Shown piece after piece: positions 23,759 through 30,315 of a stretch of DNA of 34,177 bases (positions are counted from its first letter, which is position 1; each line of letters begins with the position of its first letter). The notes under the pieces were generated by a model. That model did no database searches. It saw nothing but the letters and a program-made list of their open reading frames with translations, and was not told the DNA's origin. The translations under genes were made by a program, and so were the position numbers. The stretch is from Comamonas sp. lk. GTDB taxonomy: Bacteria; Pseudomonadota; Gammaproteobacteria; Burkholderiales; Burkholderiaceae_C. The stretch covers positions 1 through 34,177 of the forward strand of contig CAMATX010000019.1 of the NCBI GenBank assembly GCA_945861345.1, read 5' to 3'.

Positions 23759-24034
23759 ATACAATTTTCCTGGTCAGAAAGAAAACGGGCTTTAAATATC
23801 AAGGCGCATGGCCTTGACTTCGCCGATGCAAGCGCTGTTTTTAGAGGTGTGACCTACACCTTTGAGGATGACCGTTTTGGCTACGGCGAGGAGCGCTTTG
23901 TTACGCTGGGCCTGCTTGGCGAGACACCTGTTTCAGTCGTTCATACGGAGAATGAATATGAAATCCGCGTTATCTCATTTAGAAAAGCCACCAAGCGCGA
24001 GTCGCAAATCTACTTCCATGCAATCCAAAGCTAA
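23759..24034 (+). CDS. BrnT-like toxin frame without a canonical start codon (possible pseudogene)
   Basis: From just after an in-frame TGA (23756-23758) the frame reads IQFSWSERKRALNIKAHGL, DFADASAVFRG, TFEDDRFGYGEERFVTLGLL, SVVHTENEYEIRVISFRKATKRE to a stop at 24034. That is a complete BrnT of about 91 residues. However, its first codon is ATA and no ATG, GTG or TTG occurs in frame before GTG 23849, which would remove the first 30 residues including the HGLDF segment. Either translation starts at a non-standard codon, or a one-base change destroyed the start. A GTG at 23755 opens a frame that runs to a stop near 23817 and would need a frameshift to join. The antitoxin overlapping its end is intact. 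Confidence 0.6.
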   Translation: MQFSWSERKRALNIKAHGLDFADASAVFRGVTYTFEDDRFGYGEERFVTLGLLGETPVSVVHTENEYEIRVISFRKATKRESQIYFHAIQS

Positions 24035-24257
24035 ACCGCGCAGCGCAGCCAAGGCAGCCCAAGACCCGCACCCCGAGGCGGATGTCAAACACATCGTGCG
24101 CGGCATCGTGCGCAAAGGCCTCAAGCCCTTGCCGCCCAAAGCCTCCGTTTCACTGCGGCTCGATCAAGACGTGCTGGAGTGGTTTAAGGCCCAGGGCGCT
24201 GGATACCAGACCCGCATCAATACGGTGCTGCGCGCGTTTCGCGACGCTTCGATGTAG
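23958..24257 (+). CDS. BrnA family antitoxin
   Basis: A 99-aa protein whose C-terminal half (KASVSLRLDQDVLEWFKAQG then YQTRINTVLRAF) is a standard BrnA ribbon-helix-helix domain. The N-terminal half is Ser/Lys-rich. ATG 23958 is chosen because GGAG lies 7 bases upstream; ATG 23952 is too close to it. It overlaps the end of the brnT-like frame by 77 bases. Its TAG shares a base with the GTG start of psuK, so psuK may depend on transcription from this locus. Probably still able to bind DNA and repress. Confidence 0.82.
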   Translation: MKSALSHLEKPPSASRKSTSMQSKAKPRSAAKAAQDPHPEADVKHIVRGIVRKGLKPLPPKASVSLRLDQDVLEWFKAQGAGYQTRINTVLRAFRDASM

Positions 24258-25183
24258 TGCCCCGCATCACCCTCCTAGGCGGCATCAACATGGACGTCTC
24301 CGTGCACACGCACGGCGATGCGCTGGCCGGTGACTCCAACCCCGGGCGCGTGCTGTGCAGCCCTGGCGGGGTGGCGCGCAATGTCGCTGAAAACCTGCTG
24401 CGCTTGGGGCTAGACGCGCGCTTGCTCGGGGTGGTGGGCGACGATGTGTTTGGCCAGGCGCTGCGCCAGGCCGGCGCGGCCATCGGGCTGGACATGGGCG
24501 CCTGCCTTACCCTGCCGGGCCAGCGCAGCGCCACCTATGTGTGCCTGCACGGGGCCGATGGCGATATGCAGGTGGCCGTCAACGATATGGACATCATGGA
24601 GCAGCTCACGCCCGCGCGCCTGGCGCCCCAGCAAGCGCTTTTGGCTGGTGCGGCGGTGCTGGTGGCCGACTGCAATGTGCCGCCGGCCACCTGGCATTGG
24701 CTGGCCCACAGCGTGGCGCACCCGGCGTTGTTCGCCGAGGCGGTATCGGTGGCCAAGTGCGCGCGCTTGCTGCCGGTGCTGGCGCAGGTCCACACCCTCA
24801 AGGCCAACCGCCTGGAGGCGCAGGCACTGTGCGGCCACCGCATTAGCAACGCGCAAGAGGCCTGCGCGGCCGCTTTGGCGCTGCACCGCTTAGGCGCGGG
24901 CCGCGTGGTCATCAGCCTGGGCGCCGAGGGCGCAGCTTGGTGCGATGCCGACGGCCGCTGCGGCCACCGCGCCGCGCCGCCTGCACGCGTGCGCAGCGCT
25001 ACCGGCGCGGGCGATGCTTTGCTGGCCGGCCTAATCTATGGCTTTGTGCAGGGCTGGCCGCTGGAGCGCGCGCTGGCCTGGGGCATGGGCTGCGCGCAGA
25101 TCACGCTAGAGTCGGCCTCTGCCAACGCCAGCACGCTGAGCGTGCAGGCCGTCCACCACCAACTCGAACAGGCCCCGCCATGA
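24257..25183 (+). CDS. psuK: Pseudouridine kinase, PfkB family
   Basis: A 308-aa ribokinase-family kinase that would phosphorylate pseudouridine to pseudouridine 5'-phosphate. The N-terminus LLGGINMDVSVHT, then NPGRVLCSPGGVARNVAENLLRLG, is the PfkB signature in the PsuK form. The ATP/catalytic signature RSATGAGDALLAGLIYG near the C-terminus holds the catalytic Asp. The next gene is psuG with an ATGA overlap, which supports the specific assignment. The start is GTG 24257, overlapping the antitoxin stop by one base; no strong ribosome binding site is visible. Length is normal (E. coli 313 aa), so the 5' end has not been lost. Confidence 0.88.
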   Translation: MPRITLLGGINMDVSVHTHGDALAGDSNPGRVLCSPGGVARNVAENLLRLGLDARLLGVVGDDVFGQALRQAGAAIGLDMGACLTLPGQRSATYVCLHGADGDMQVAVNDMDIMEQLTPARLAPQQALLAGAAVLVADCNVPPATWHWLAHSVAHPALFAEAVSVAKCARLLPVLAQVHTLKANRLEAQALCGHRISNAQEACAAALALHRLGAGRVVISLGAEGAAWCDADGRCGHRAAPPARVRSATGAGDALLAGLIYGFVQGWPLERALAWGMGCAQITLESASANASTLSVQAVHHQLEQAPP

Positions 25184-26148
25184 ACCCGACCCACGCTTTG
25201 CTAGACATTGCCCCCGATGTGCAAGCGGCGCTGGCGCAGGGGCAGGCGGTGGTGGCTTTGGAGTCCACCATCATTTCGCACGGCATGCCTTACCCGCAGA
25301 ACGTGCAGACGGCGCTGCACGTCGAGGCCGAGGTGCGCGCCCACGGCGCGGTGCCGGCCACGGTGGCCATCGTGCAGGGGCGGCTCAAGGCGGGCTTGTC
25401 AGGCGCGGACATCGAGCGCCTGGGCCGCGCCGGCCATGCAGTGGCCAAAGTCAGCCGGCGCGACATGGCTTTTGTCGTAGCCGCAGGCGCTGATGGCGCC
25501 ACTACCGTGGCCGCCACCATGCGCATTGCGGCGCTGGCGGGCATACGCGTGTTTGCCACCGGTGGCATTGGCGGTGTGCACCGGGGCGCAGAGCACAGCT
25601 TTGATATTTCTGCCGACCTGCAAGAGCTGGCGCAAACGCCGGTGGCGGTGGTGTGCGCAGGGGCTAAGTCGATACTGGATTTGCGCCTGACCCTTGAATA
25701 TCTAGAGACCCAGGGCGTGGCCGTGGTGGGCTACCAAACCGACGCGCTGCCGGCATTTTTTACCCGCGAAAGTGGTTTTAAGGTGGACTACCGGCTGGAC
25801 TCGGCACAGGCCATCGCCGCAGCCATGCGCGCCCAGTGGGCCATGGGCCTGCCCGGCGGTATGGTGGTGGCCAACCCCATACCGGCTGATTACGCCATGG
25901 ACCGCGAGACCATAGACCGCGCCATCGCCCAGGCGCTGCACGAGGCGGCGCAGCAAGGCATCAGCGGCAAGGCGAGCACGCCGTTTTTGCTGGCCCGTGT
26001 GAACGAACTTACCGGCGGCGACAGCCTGGCCGCCAATATCGCGCTGGTGCTCAACAATGCGCGGCTGGCCGCAGCGATTGCGCTGGCCTATGCGGCCGGT
26101 GCAAACTGCGCCAGCACCGTGCCTGGCGCAAAGCTCTCGCCGCTTTGA
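25180..26148 (+). CDS. psuG: Pseudouridine-5'-phosphate glycosidase
   Basis: A 322-aa enzyme that cleaves pseudouridine 5'-phosphate to uracil and ribose 5-phosphate. Conserved residues by comparison with E. coli PsuG: Glu28 in ALESTIISHGMPYP, Lys90 in AKVSRRDM, Asp146 in HSFDISADL and the Schiff-base Lys163 in CAGAKSILDL. TGGIGGVHRG is also typical. It overlaps psuK by ATGA. The C-terminus runs 61 bases into the opposing lipoyl-domain gene; the last residues (about ANCASTVPGAKLSPL) come from that antisense sequence and look like an extension beyond the family's usual end. Confidence 0.94.
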   Translation: MNPTHALLDIAPDVQAALAQGQAVVALESTIISHGMPYPQNVQTALHVEAEVRAHGAVPATVAIVQGRLKAGLSGADIERLGRAGHAVAKVSRRDMAFVVAAGADGATTVAATMRIAALAGIRVFATGGIGGVHRGAEHSFDISADLQELAQTPVAVVCAGAKSILDLRLTLEYLETQGVAVVGYQTDALPAFFTRESGFKVDYRLDSAQAIAAAMRAQWAMGLPGGMVVANPIPADYAMDRETIDRAIAQALHEAAQQGISGKASTPFLLARVNELTGGDSLAANIALVLNNARLAAAIALAYAAGANCASTVPGAKLSPL

Positions 26149-26339
26149 ACCAAGACGGCTTCGATCTGGCCATCCTGCGGGGCCTCGATATCCATCGCCG
26201 CCTTGACCAAGACCACCGACACCAGGACCTGGCCTTTTTTGACGGGTACCCCAGGGGCCACCAGCCATTTGTCCAGCAAGGCCTCGGTGGCGTCCTGGGT
26301 GCCGTCCCAAGCCATGGCCGGTAGCGTGATGTCGATCAT
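26088..26339 (-). CDS. Stand-alone lipoyl/biotinyl attachment domain protein
   Basis: An 83-aa protein made of one lipoyl-type domain. Lys46 in LVKAAMDIEAP sits in the hairpin that normally carries lipoate (canonical DKA), with VPVKKGQVL before it and APQDGQIEAVLV after. It begins inside the stop of the E1 beta gene (ATGA overlap) and so belongs to the three-gene acoA-acoB unit. It could be the swinging arm of the complex, but it lacks the catalytic E2 acyltransferase domain and E3-binding region. Those must come from elsewhere. Its 3' end overlaps psuG by 61 bases tail to tail. Confidence 0.83.
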   Translation of the reverse strand: MIDITLPAMAWDGTQDATEALLDKWLVAPGVPVKKGQVLVSVVLVKAAMDIEAPQDGQIEAVLVQSGESFAPGTVLAQFAPAA

Positions 26340-27373
26340 GTGCGGGCCTGGGCCATCTTGCCAACCGTCAGCGCCTGCGCCGCTTGCACGATGCTGTGCA
26401 CCTGCGGAATCACAAACTGCTCCAAGGGGCGGCTGTAGGGAATGGGCACATTAGGCACGGCCAAGCGCATGACCGGGGCCTTGAGCACGATGCTGTCCAG
26501 GTTTTCGGCAATCAGCGCGGCGATTTCGCCGCTCAGGCCAAAGCCCAGGTAGTCCTCGTCAGCGATCAGCAGGCGGCCGGTTTTGCGCACCGATTTCAAA
26601 ATAGCCTGCGTGTCCAGCGGCACCAGCGTGCGCAAGTCCAGCACCTCGGCATGGATGCTTTGGCCCTGCAGCTCGTGGGCAGCGAGCATGGCTTTTTGCA
26701 CCATCTGGCTGATGCTCACGATGGTCAGGTCCGAGCCCTCTTGCATCACCTTGGCCTGGCCAAAGGGGATGGTGTAGGCCTCTTCGGGCACGGCATTGCT
26801 GCTGCCTTCGAGGTAGGCCATCCAGGGCAGGCCCATGATGCCTTTGTGGTACATGAACATGACCGGGTTGTCGTCGCGGATGGCGGTAATCATCAGCCCC
26901 TTGGCGTCGTAGGCATTAGAAGGCACCACCACCTTGATGCCAGGCATATGCGCAAACGTGCCATACAAACACTGGGAGTGCTGCGCCGCGTCGCTGTAGC
27001 CCCCGCCAATGGCCGTGGTCAAGACCACGGGGAGCTTCACAGCGCCGCCCGACATATAGGTGTTTTTGGCCAGGTGGTTGTAGATCTGGTCCATGCACAC
27101 GCCAAAAAAGTCCACAAACATCAGCTCCACAATCGGGCGCATGCCCGCAGCGGCCGCGCCGGTGGCCGCGCCGATAAAGGCGGTCTCGGAGATGGGCGTG
27201 TCCATGATGCGCTCAGGGCCGAACTTATCGAGCAAGCCGCCGGTGGCACCAAAAATGCCCCCGTAGCTGCCGACGTCTTCGCCCATCACAAATACCGTGC
27301 TGTCGCGGCTCATTTCTTGGGCAATGCCCTCGGAGATGGCCTGGGCCATGGTGAGAATGCGTGGAGTGCTCAT
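26336..27373 (-). CDS. acoB: 2-oxoacid/acetoin dehydrogenase E1 component, beta subunit
   Basis: A 345-aa transketolase-like pyrimidine/C-terminal domain protein. Markers are FVMGEDVGSYGGIFGATGGL, IMDTPISETAFIGAATGAA, GGGYSDAAQHSQ and LDLRTLVPLDTQAI. With the alpha subunit it forms the thiamine-diphosphate E1 that decarboxylates a 2-oxoacid or cleaves acetoin. The sequence is closer in feel to acetoin dehydrogenase AcoB than to pyruvate E1, but the substrate is not settled. ATGA overlaps exist with the alpha gene upstream (27370-27373) and the lipoyl gene downstream. Confidence 0.88.
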   Translation of the reverse strand: MSTPRILTMAQAISEGIAQEMSRDSTVFVMGEDVGSYGGIFGATGGLLDKFGPERIMDTPISETAFIGAATGAAAAGMRPIVELMFVDFFGVCMDQIYNHLAKNTYMSGGAVKLPVVLTTAIGGGYSDAAQHSQCLYGTFAHMPGIKVVVPSNAYDAKGLMITAIRDDNPVMFMYHKGIMGLPWMAYLEGSSNAVPEEAYTIPFGQAKVMQEGSDLTIVSISQMVQKAMLAAHELQGQSIHAEVLDLRTLVPLDTQAILKSVRKTGRLLIADEDYLGFGLSGEIAALIAENLDSIVLKAPVMRLAVPNVPIPYSRPLEQFVIPQVHSIVQAAQALTVGKMAQART

Positions 27374-28407
27374 ACCAATTCCCTCGTGTCGGCGTGGTTG
27401 TGCGCAAAGACGTCGGCCAAGGCGTCCTGTGCCTGCGGATAGGCGCTGGCGCGCGCAAATTCAAAAGCGCCAATGACTTTTTGGTGCGCTTGCGCCGTGA
27501 GCGCGGCCTGCTCCTGGTCGCTCATCATGTGGTGCGCTTTGAGCAACTGGGCGAGCAGCCCGAGCGGATCTTTGGTGCGCAAGGTAGCCACTTCGTCTTT
27601 GGGGCGGTAGCTTTCGGGATCGCCCTGAAAGTGGCCGAAGTAGCGGTCGGTCTTGACCTCGATCAGCGTCGGGCCCTGGCCATTGCGCGCGCGCGCAATG
27701 GCGGGGCCGGCGGCCTCAAACACGGCCACTGCATCGTTGTGCTCCACGTGCACACCGGGCATACCGTAGCCCGCCGCACGCACCGCCACCGAGGGCACGG
27801 AGGTGGCTTTGTTCTTTGGCACCGAGATGGCCCACTGGTTGTCTTCGCAGACAAAGACCACCGGCAAGTTCCACAGCGCGGCCAGGTTCAAGGACTCATG
27901 AAAAGAGCCCTGGTTGGCAGCGCCTTCTCCAAAAAAGGCCACGGCCACATAGTCCTTGCCCATTTTTTTGGCGGCCAACGCAGCGCCGCAGGCAATGGGC
28001 ATGCTCGCGCCCACGATGCCGCTGCAACTGAAGTTGTGCGCTGGGTCAAACAAGTGCATATGCCCGCCCTTGCCTTTGCCCAGGCCGCCCACTTTGCCAA
28101 ACATTTCGGCTGTCATGGGGCCTAAGGGCACGCCTTTGGCAATCGCGAAATGGTGGGGCCGGTGCGTGCCCACGACGGTGTCATGGTCGCCCAGGTGGGC
28201 GCAGACACCCACTGCCACGGGTTCTTGCCCAGCGGCCAAGTGCATCTCGCCTGGAACCGGGCCACCGCCAATGTCAAAGGCCAGACCTTTTTGAATGTTG
28301 GGCGGCAACTTGCCTTCCATGTAGACCGCTGCCATGGTCTCTTCGTAGTAGCGGATTTCGACCATGGTCTGGTACATCCACAACAGTTTTTCTTTACCGA
28401 TTTGCAT
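27370..28407 (-). CDS. acoA: 2-oxoacid/acetoin dehydrogenase E1 component, alpha subunit
   Basis: A 345-aa E1 alpha protein binding thiamine diphosphate. The motif begins GEG (160-162, usually GDG) and ends at Asn190 in CEDNQWAIS. GGHMHLFDP and THRPHHFAIAKG are typical active-site loops. AGGAGG lies about 7 bases before the ATG, a strong initiation site, and this gene heads the operon alpha - beta - lipoyl domain. The product would feed two-carbon units to CoA if E2/E3 are supplied in trans. No AcoX, AcoC or AcoR is seen in the window. Confidence 0.88.
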   Translation of the reverse strand: MQIGKEKLLWMYQTMVEIRYYEETMAAVYMEGKLPPNIQKGLAFDIGGGPVPGEMHLAAGQEPVAVGVCAHLGDHDTVVGTHRPHHFAIAKGVPLGPMTAEMFGKVGGLGKGKGGHMHLFDPAHNFSCSGIVGASMPIACGAALAAKKMGKDYVAVAFFGEGAANQGSFHESLNLAALWNLPVVFVCEDNQWAISVPKNKATSVPSVAVRAAGYGMPGVHVEHNDAVAVFEAAGPAIARARNGQGPTLIEVKTDRYFGHFQGDPESYRPKDEVATLRTKDPLGLLAQLLKAHHMMSDQEQAALTAQAHQKVIGAFEFARASAYPQAQDALADVFAHNHADTRELV

Positions 28408-28490
28408 AGAGTGCCTCCTGGGTTGTAAAGGTCCCAGATGGCGAATCGGTCAGGGTTCGGAGACAGCCGGGGTAGGGCCATCGTAGGGCT

Positions 28491-28504
28491 GAGGCTGCAG
28501 CCTC
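28491..28504. promoter_or_regulatory. 14-bp palindrome between acoA and the CbpM-like gene
   Basis: GAGGCTGCAGCCTC is a perfect palindrome in the 150-base divergent gap. It is 84 bases upstream of acoA and 54 bases upstream of the plus-strand gene, suitable for a regulator of either. I saw no clear sigma-54 or sigma-70 promoter to pair with it. Confidence 0.4.
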
Positions 28505-28557
28505 CATTGACATAGGTCATGCTTTGGGCGGGCGCACCAGCGTAGGCTTGCGCTGCC

Positions 28558-28875
28558 ATGGCACAAACAATCCACACACCCGACGCACTGGAGCCGCTGG
28601 ATCACATCAGCATGCGCGAGGTGGCCAATCTGTGTGGTTTAAGCCTGGAAGAAGTTCAGGATTTGATCGACTACGGCGCTTTGCAATACGCTTTTGTCCA
28701 AGAGGGCGAGCGCTACTTCGCATGCGCGGCCCTGAGCACCCTGGTGGTCGCCTGCAAGCAGCGCCGCGACTATGACTTAGACTTGTTTTCGGTGGTGCTG
28801 CTCTCGCAGTATTTGGAGGATATTGCAGCCCTTCAAGCGCAAGTGCGCCGCTACCAGCTTATGTTTTCGCAGTAG
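28558..28875 (+). CDS. CbpM-like (MerR-type) chaperone modulator
   Basis: A 105-aa protein with an N-terminal MerR-like helix-turn-helix (ISMREVANLCGLSLEEVQDLIDYGAL), a middle with YFACAALSTLVVACKQRRDYDLDL and a C-terminal helix (LEDIAALQAQVRRYQ). This is the CbpM layout. CbpM normally inhibits the DnaJ-like protein CbpA and is encoded beside it; here no cbpA is adjacent. It is convergent with, and overlaps by 17 bases, the DsbA-fold gene. It could instead be a small regulator of acoA, from which it is divergent. Confidence 0.7.
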   Translation: MAQTIHTPDALEPLDHISMREVANLCGLSLEEVQDLIDYGALQYAFVQEGERYFACAALSTLVVACKQRRDYDLDLFSVVLLSQYLEDIAALQAQVRRYQLMFSQ

Positions 28876-30160
28876 CGCCGGCGAGCAAATCTTGCTCGAC
28901 CATCCACAGCCGGTCTTGGCCCCAGTAGCCGGGCCGGTCGTTCACCCGAAAACTGGGCACGCCCCACAGGTTCATTTCGAGCAGCTCCAGCCGGTTGGTA
29001 GCGGCCACGGCGCGCCAGCTGTCATCGGGCAGTGCGGCATCGACAAAGGCTTTGTCCAAACCCGCACGCGCCGCGATGGCGTACAGGCCGCTGTCAGTGC
29101 CAGCGTCTAGGCCGTCAGCCCACACGCCTTGCAAAAACGATTGCGCAAACGGCAGCCCCAAGCCGGCTTTCATGGCCTGGTGCAGCACGGCGTAGCCGCG
29201 CTCCACGGGCTTGCCCACCGGGTCGACCAGGTAGCCGTAGCGCATGCCCACGCGCTGCGCCTCGCGCGCCACGTCGGCCACGATGTACATGCCCTTCTCC
29301 AACGGCACGGCCAGGCCGCGCATGACCATGGGCAGCACAAAGCGCACTTGTAACTGCGCGCCATAGTGCTCGGCCAGCTCGCGCACACGCGGCAGCGCGA
29401 TGTAGGTGTAGGGGCTGCGAAACGAGCAAAAGTAGTGCAGCTGCGCCACGGGCTTGCGCCCGGTTTTAACCACCGGCGCGCCGGCCAGCGTGATGTCGCG
29501 CACCGGGACCAGCAGCGCGCGCGTAGGCTCGCGGCAAAGGCCTTCGTCGCGCAGGCGTTGCTCCAGGTAGTGCAGGCGGTCTATGCCCCAGTACCACTCG
29601 CCGCCATAGTAAAAAGTGGCGCCCAGGTAATGCCCCAGTTGCTTGCGCAAGGCGGTGCCGGCGGCTTTGGCGGCAACGGCGTCTTGCTGCGCCAGGGCGT
29701 CGGGCTGGGCTTGCCCGCTCCATAGGCGTGCGCTGATGGCGGCCGCCTCCTGCACAAAGCTGCCCGACTGCGCGCAAGCGGCCAAGGCGGCTTCAGCACT
29801 GGCCAGAGCCGCTGCATCGGGCTGCGACACAGGCGCTTGCAGGCCATAGGCTTGGGACAGCAAACCGGCATCGCGCAAAGACCATTGGCCTAGGCGTTCG
29901 CGCTCGGGCGCGGCGGAGTCTTCGGGGGCATGCACCAGGTGGGCCAGAAGATCGACGTCATAACGGCGTCCCAACTGCTCCAGGACCTGGACGCACAAAT
30001 GGCTGTAGGGGTCGTCGGCCTGGTGAAAGTAATGCACCTGCGCTGGTGCGCCGCGCAAGCGGCGCACCCCGTCCGCGACCGCGCGTCGCAACTGGCGCGT
30101 CGCCGGGTGCGTGAGGATGCGCACGACATGTTTGGTGATGGTGTTCTTCAGAACGGACAT
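28859..30160 (-). CDS. Duplicated DsbA/2-hydroxychromene-2-carboxylate-isomerase-fold protein
   Basis: A 433-aa protein containing two thioredoxin-like DsbA-family halves. The first starts VHYFHQADDPYSHLCVQVL (about residue 41), the second LHYFCSFRSPYTYIALPRV (about residue 240). In kappa-GST/HCCA isomerases the Ser of a SPYSY-type motif binds glutathione. The second half keeps it (RSPYTY), while the first has Asp (DDPYSH), so the halves appear to have diverged. There is no CxxC, hence no disulphide exchange of the DsbA kind. No signal peptide is evident with start ATG 30160. Each half ends in a region with a VPSFRV or ATFYYGGEWYWG-like strand. Substrate unknown. Confidence 0.78.
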   Translation of the reverse strand: MSVLKNTITKHVVRILTHPATRQLRRAVADGVRRLRGAPAQVHYFHQADDPYSHLCVQVLEQLGRRYDVDLLAHLVHAPEDSAAPERERLGQWSLRDAGLLSQAYGLQAPVSQPDAAALASAEAALAACAQSGSFVQEAAAISARLWSGQAQPDALAQQDAVAAKAAGTALRKQLGHYLGATFYYGGEWYWGIDRLHYLEQRLRDEGLCREPTRALLVPVRDITLAGAPVVKTGRKPVAQLHYFCSFRSPYTYIALPRVRELAEHYGAQLQVRFVLPMVMRGLAVPLEKGMYIVADVAREAQRVGMRYGYLVDPVGKPVERGYAVLHQAMKAGLGLPFAQSFLQGVWADGLDAGTDSGLYAIAARAGLDKAFVDAALPDDSWRAVAATNRLELLEMNLWGVPSFRVNDRPGYWGQDRLWMVEQDLLAGATAKT

Positions 30161-30196
30161 ACGCGCCTTTGGGGTCAGGCCCCGCAAGGCTCGCAG

Positions 30197-30223
30197 GGCG
30201 GCGCTACACCACGCAGCGCCGCC
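30197..30223. terminator. Strong GC hairpin between ald and the DsbA-fold gene
   Basis: GGCGGCGCT (30197-30205) and AGCGCCGCC (30215-30223) form a 9-bp stem with a 9-base loop. It lies downstream of the ald stop (30316) on the minus strand and before the next start (30160). No T-run follows, so it may be a rho-assisted terminator or an RNA stabiliser. Confidence 0.45.
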
Positions 30224-30315
30224 TGAGCATACACAACTGTAGGGTTACGGCCAGCCCCCGCCCGCTGGGGTTTACCCGCAATTTGTCGCCTAAAGCGCAG
30301 GCCTATAAAGGCTAT

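Noticed and set aside
26384..27442. 352-codon open frame on the plus strand opposite acoB
   Set aside because: Antisense shadow; the acoB frame carries all family motifs.
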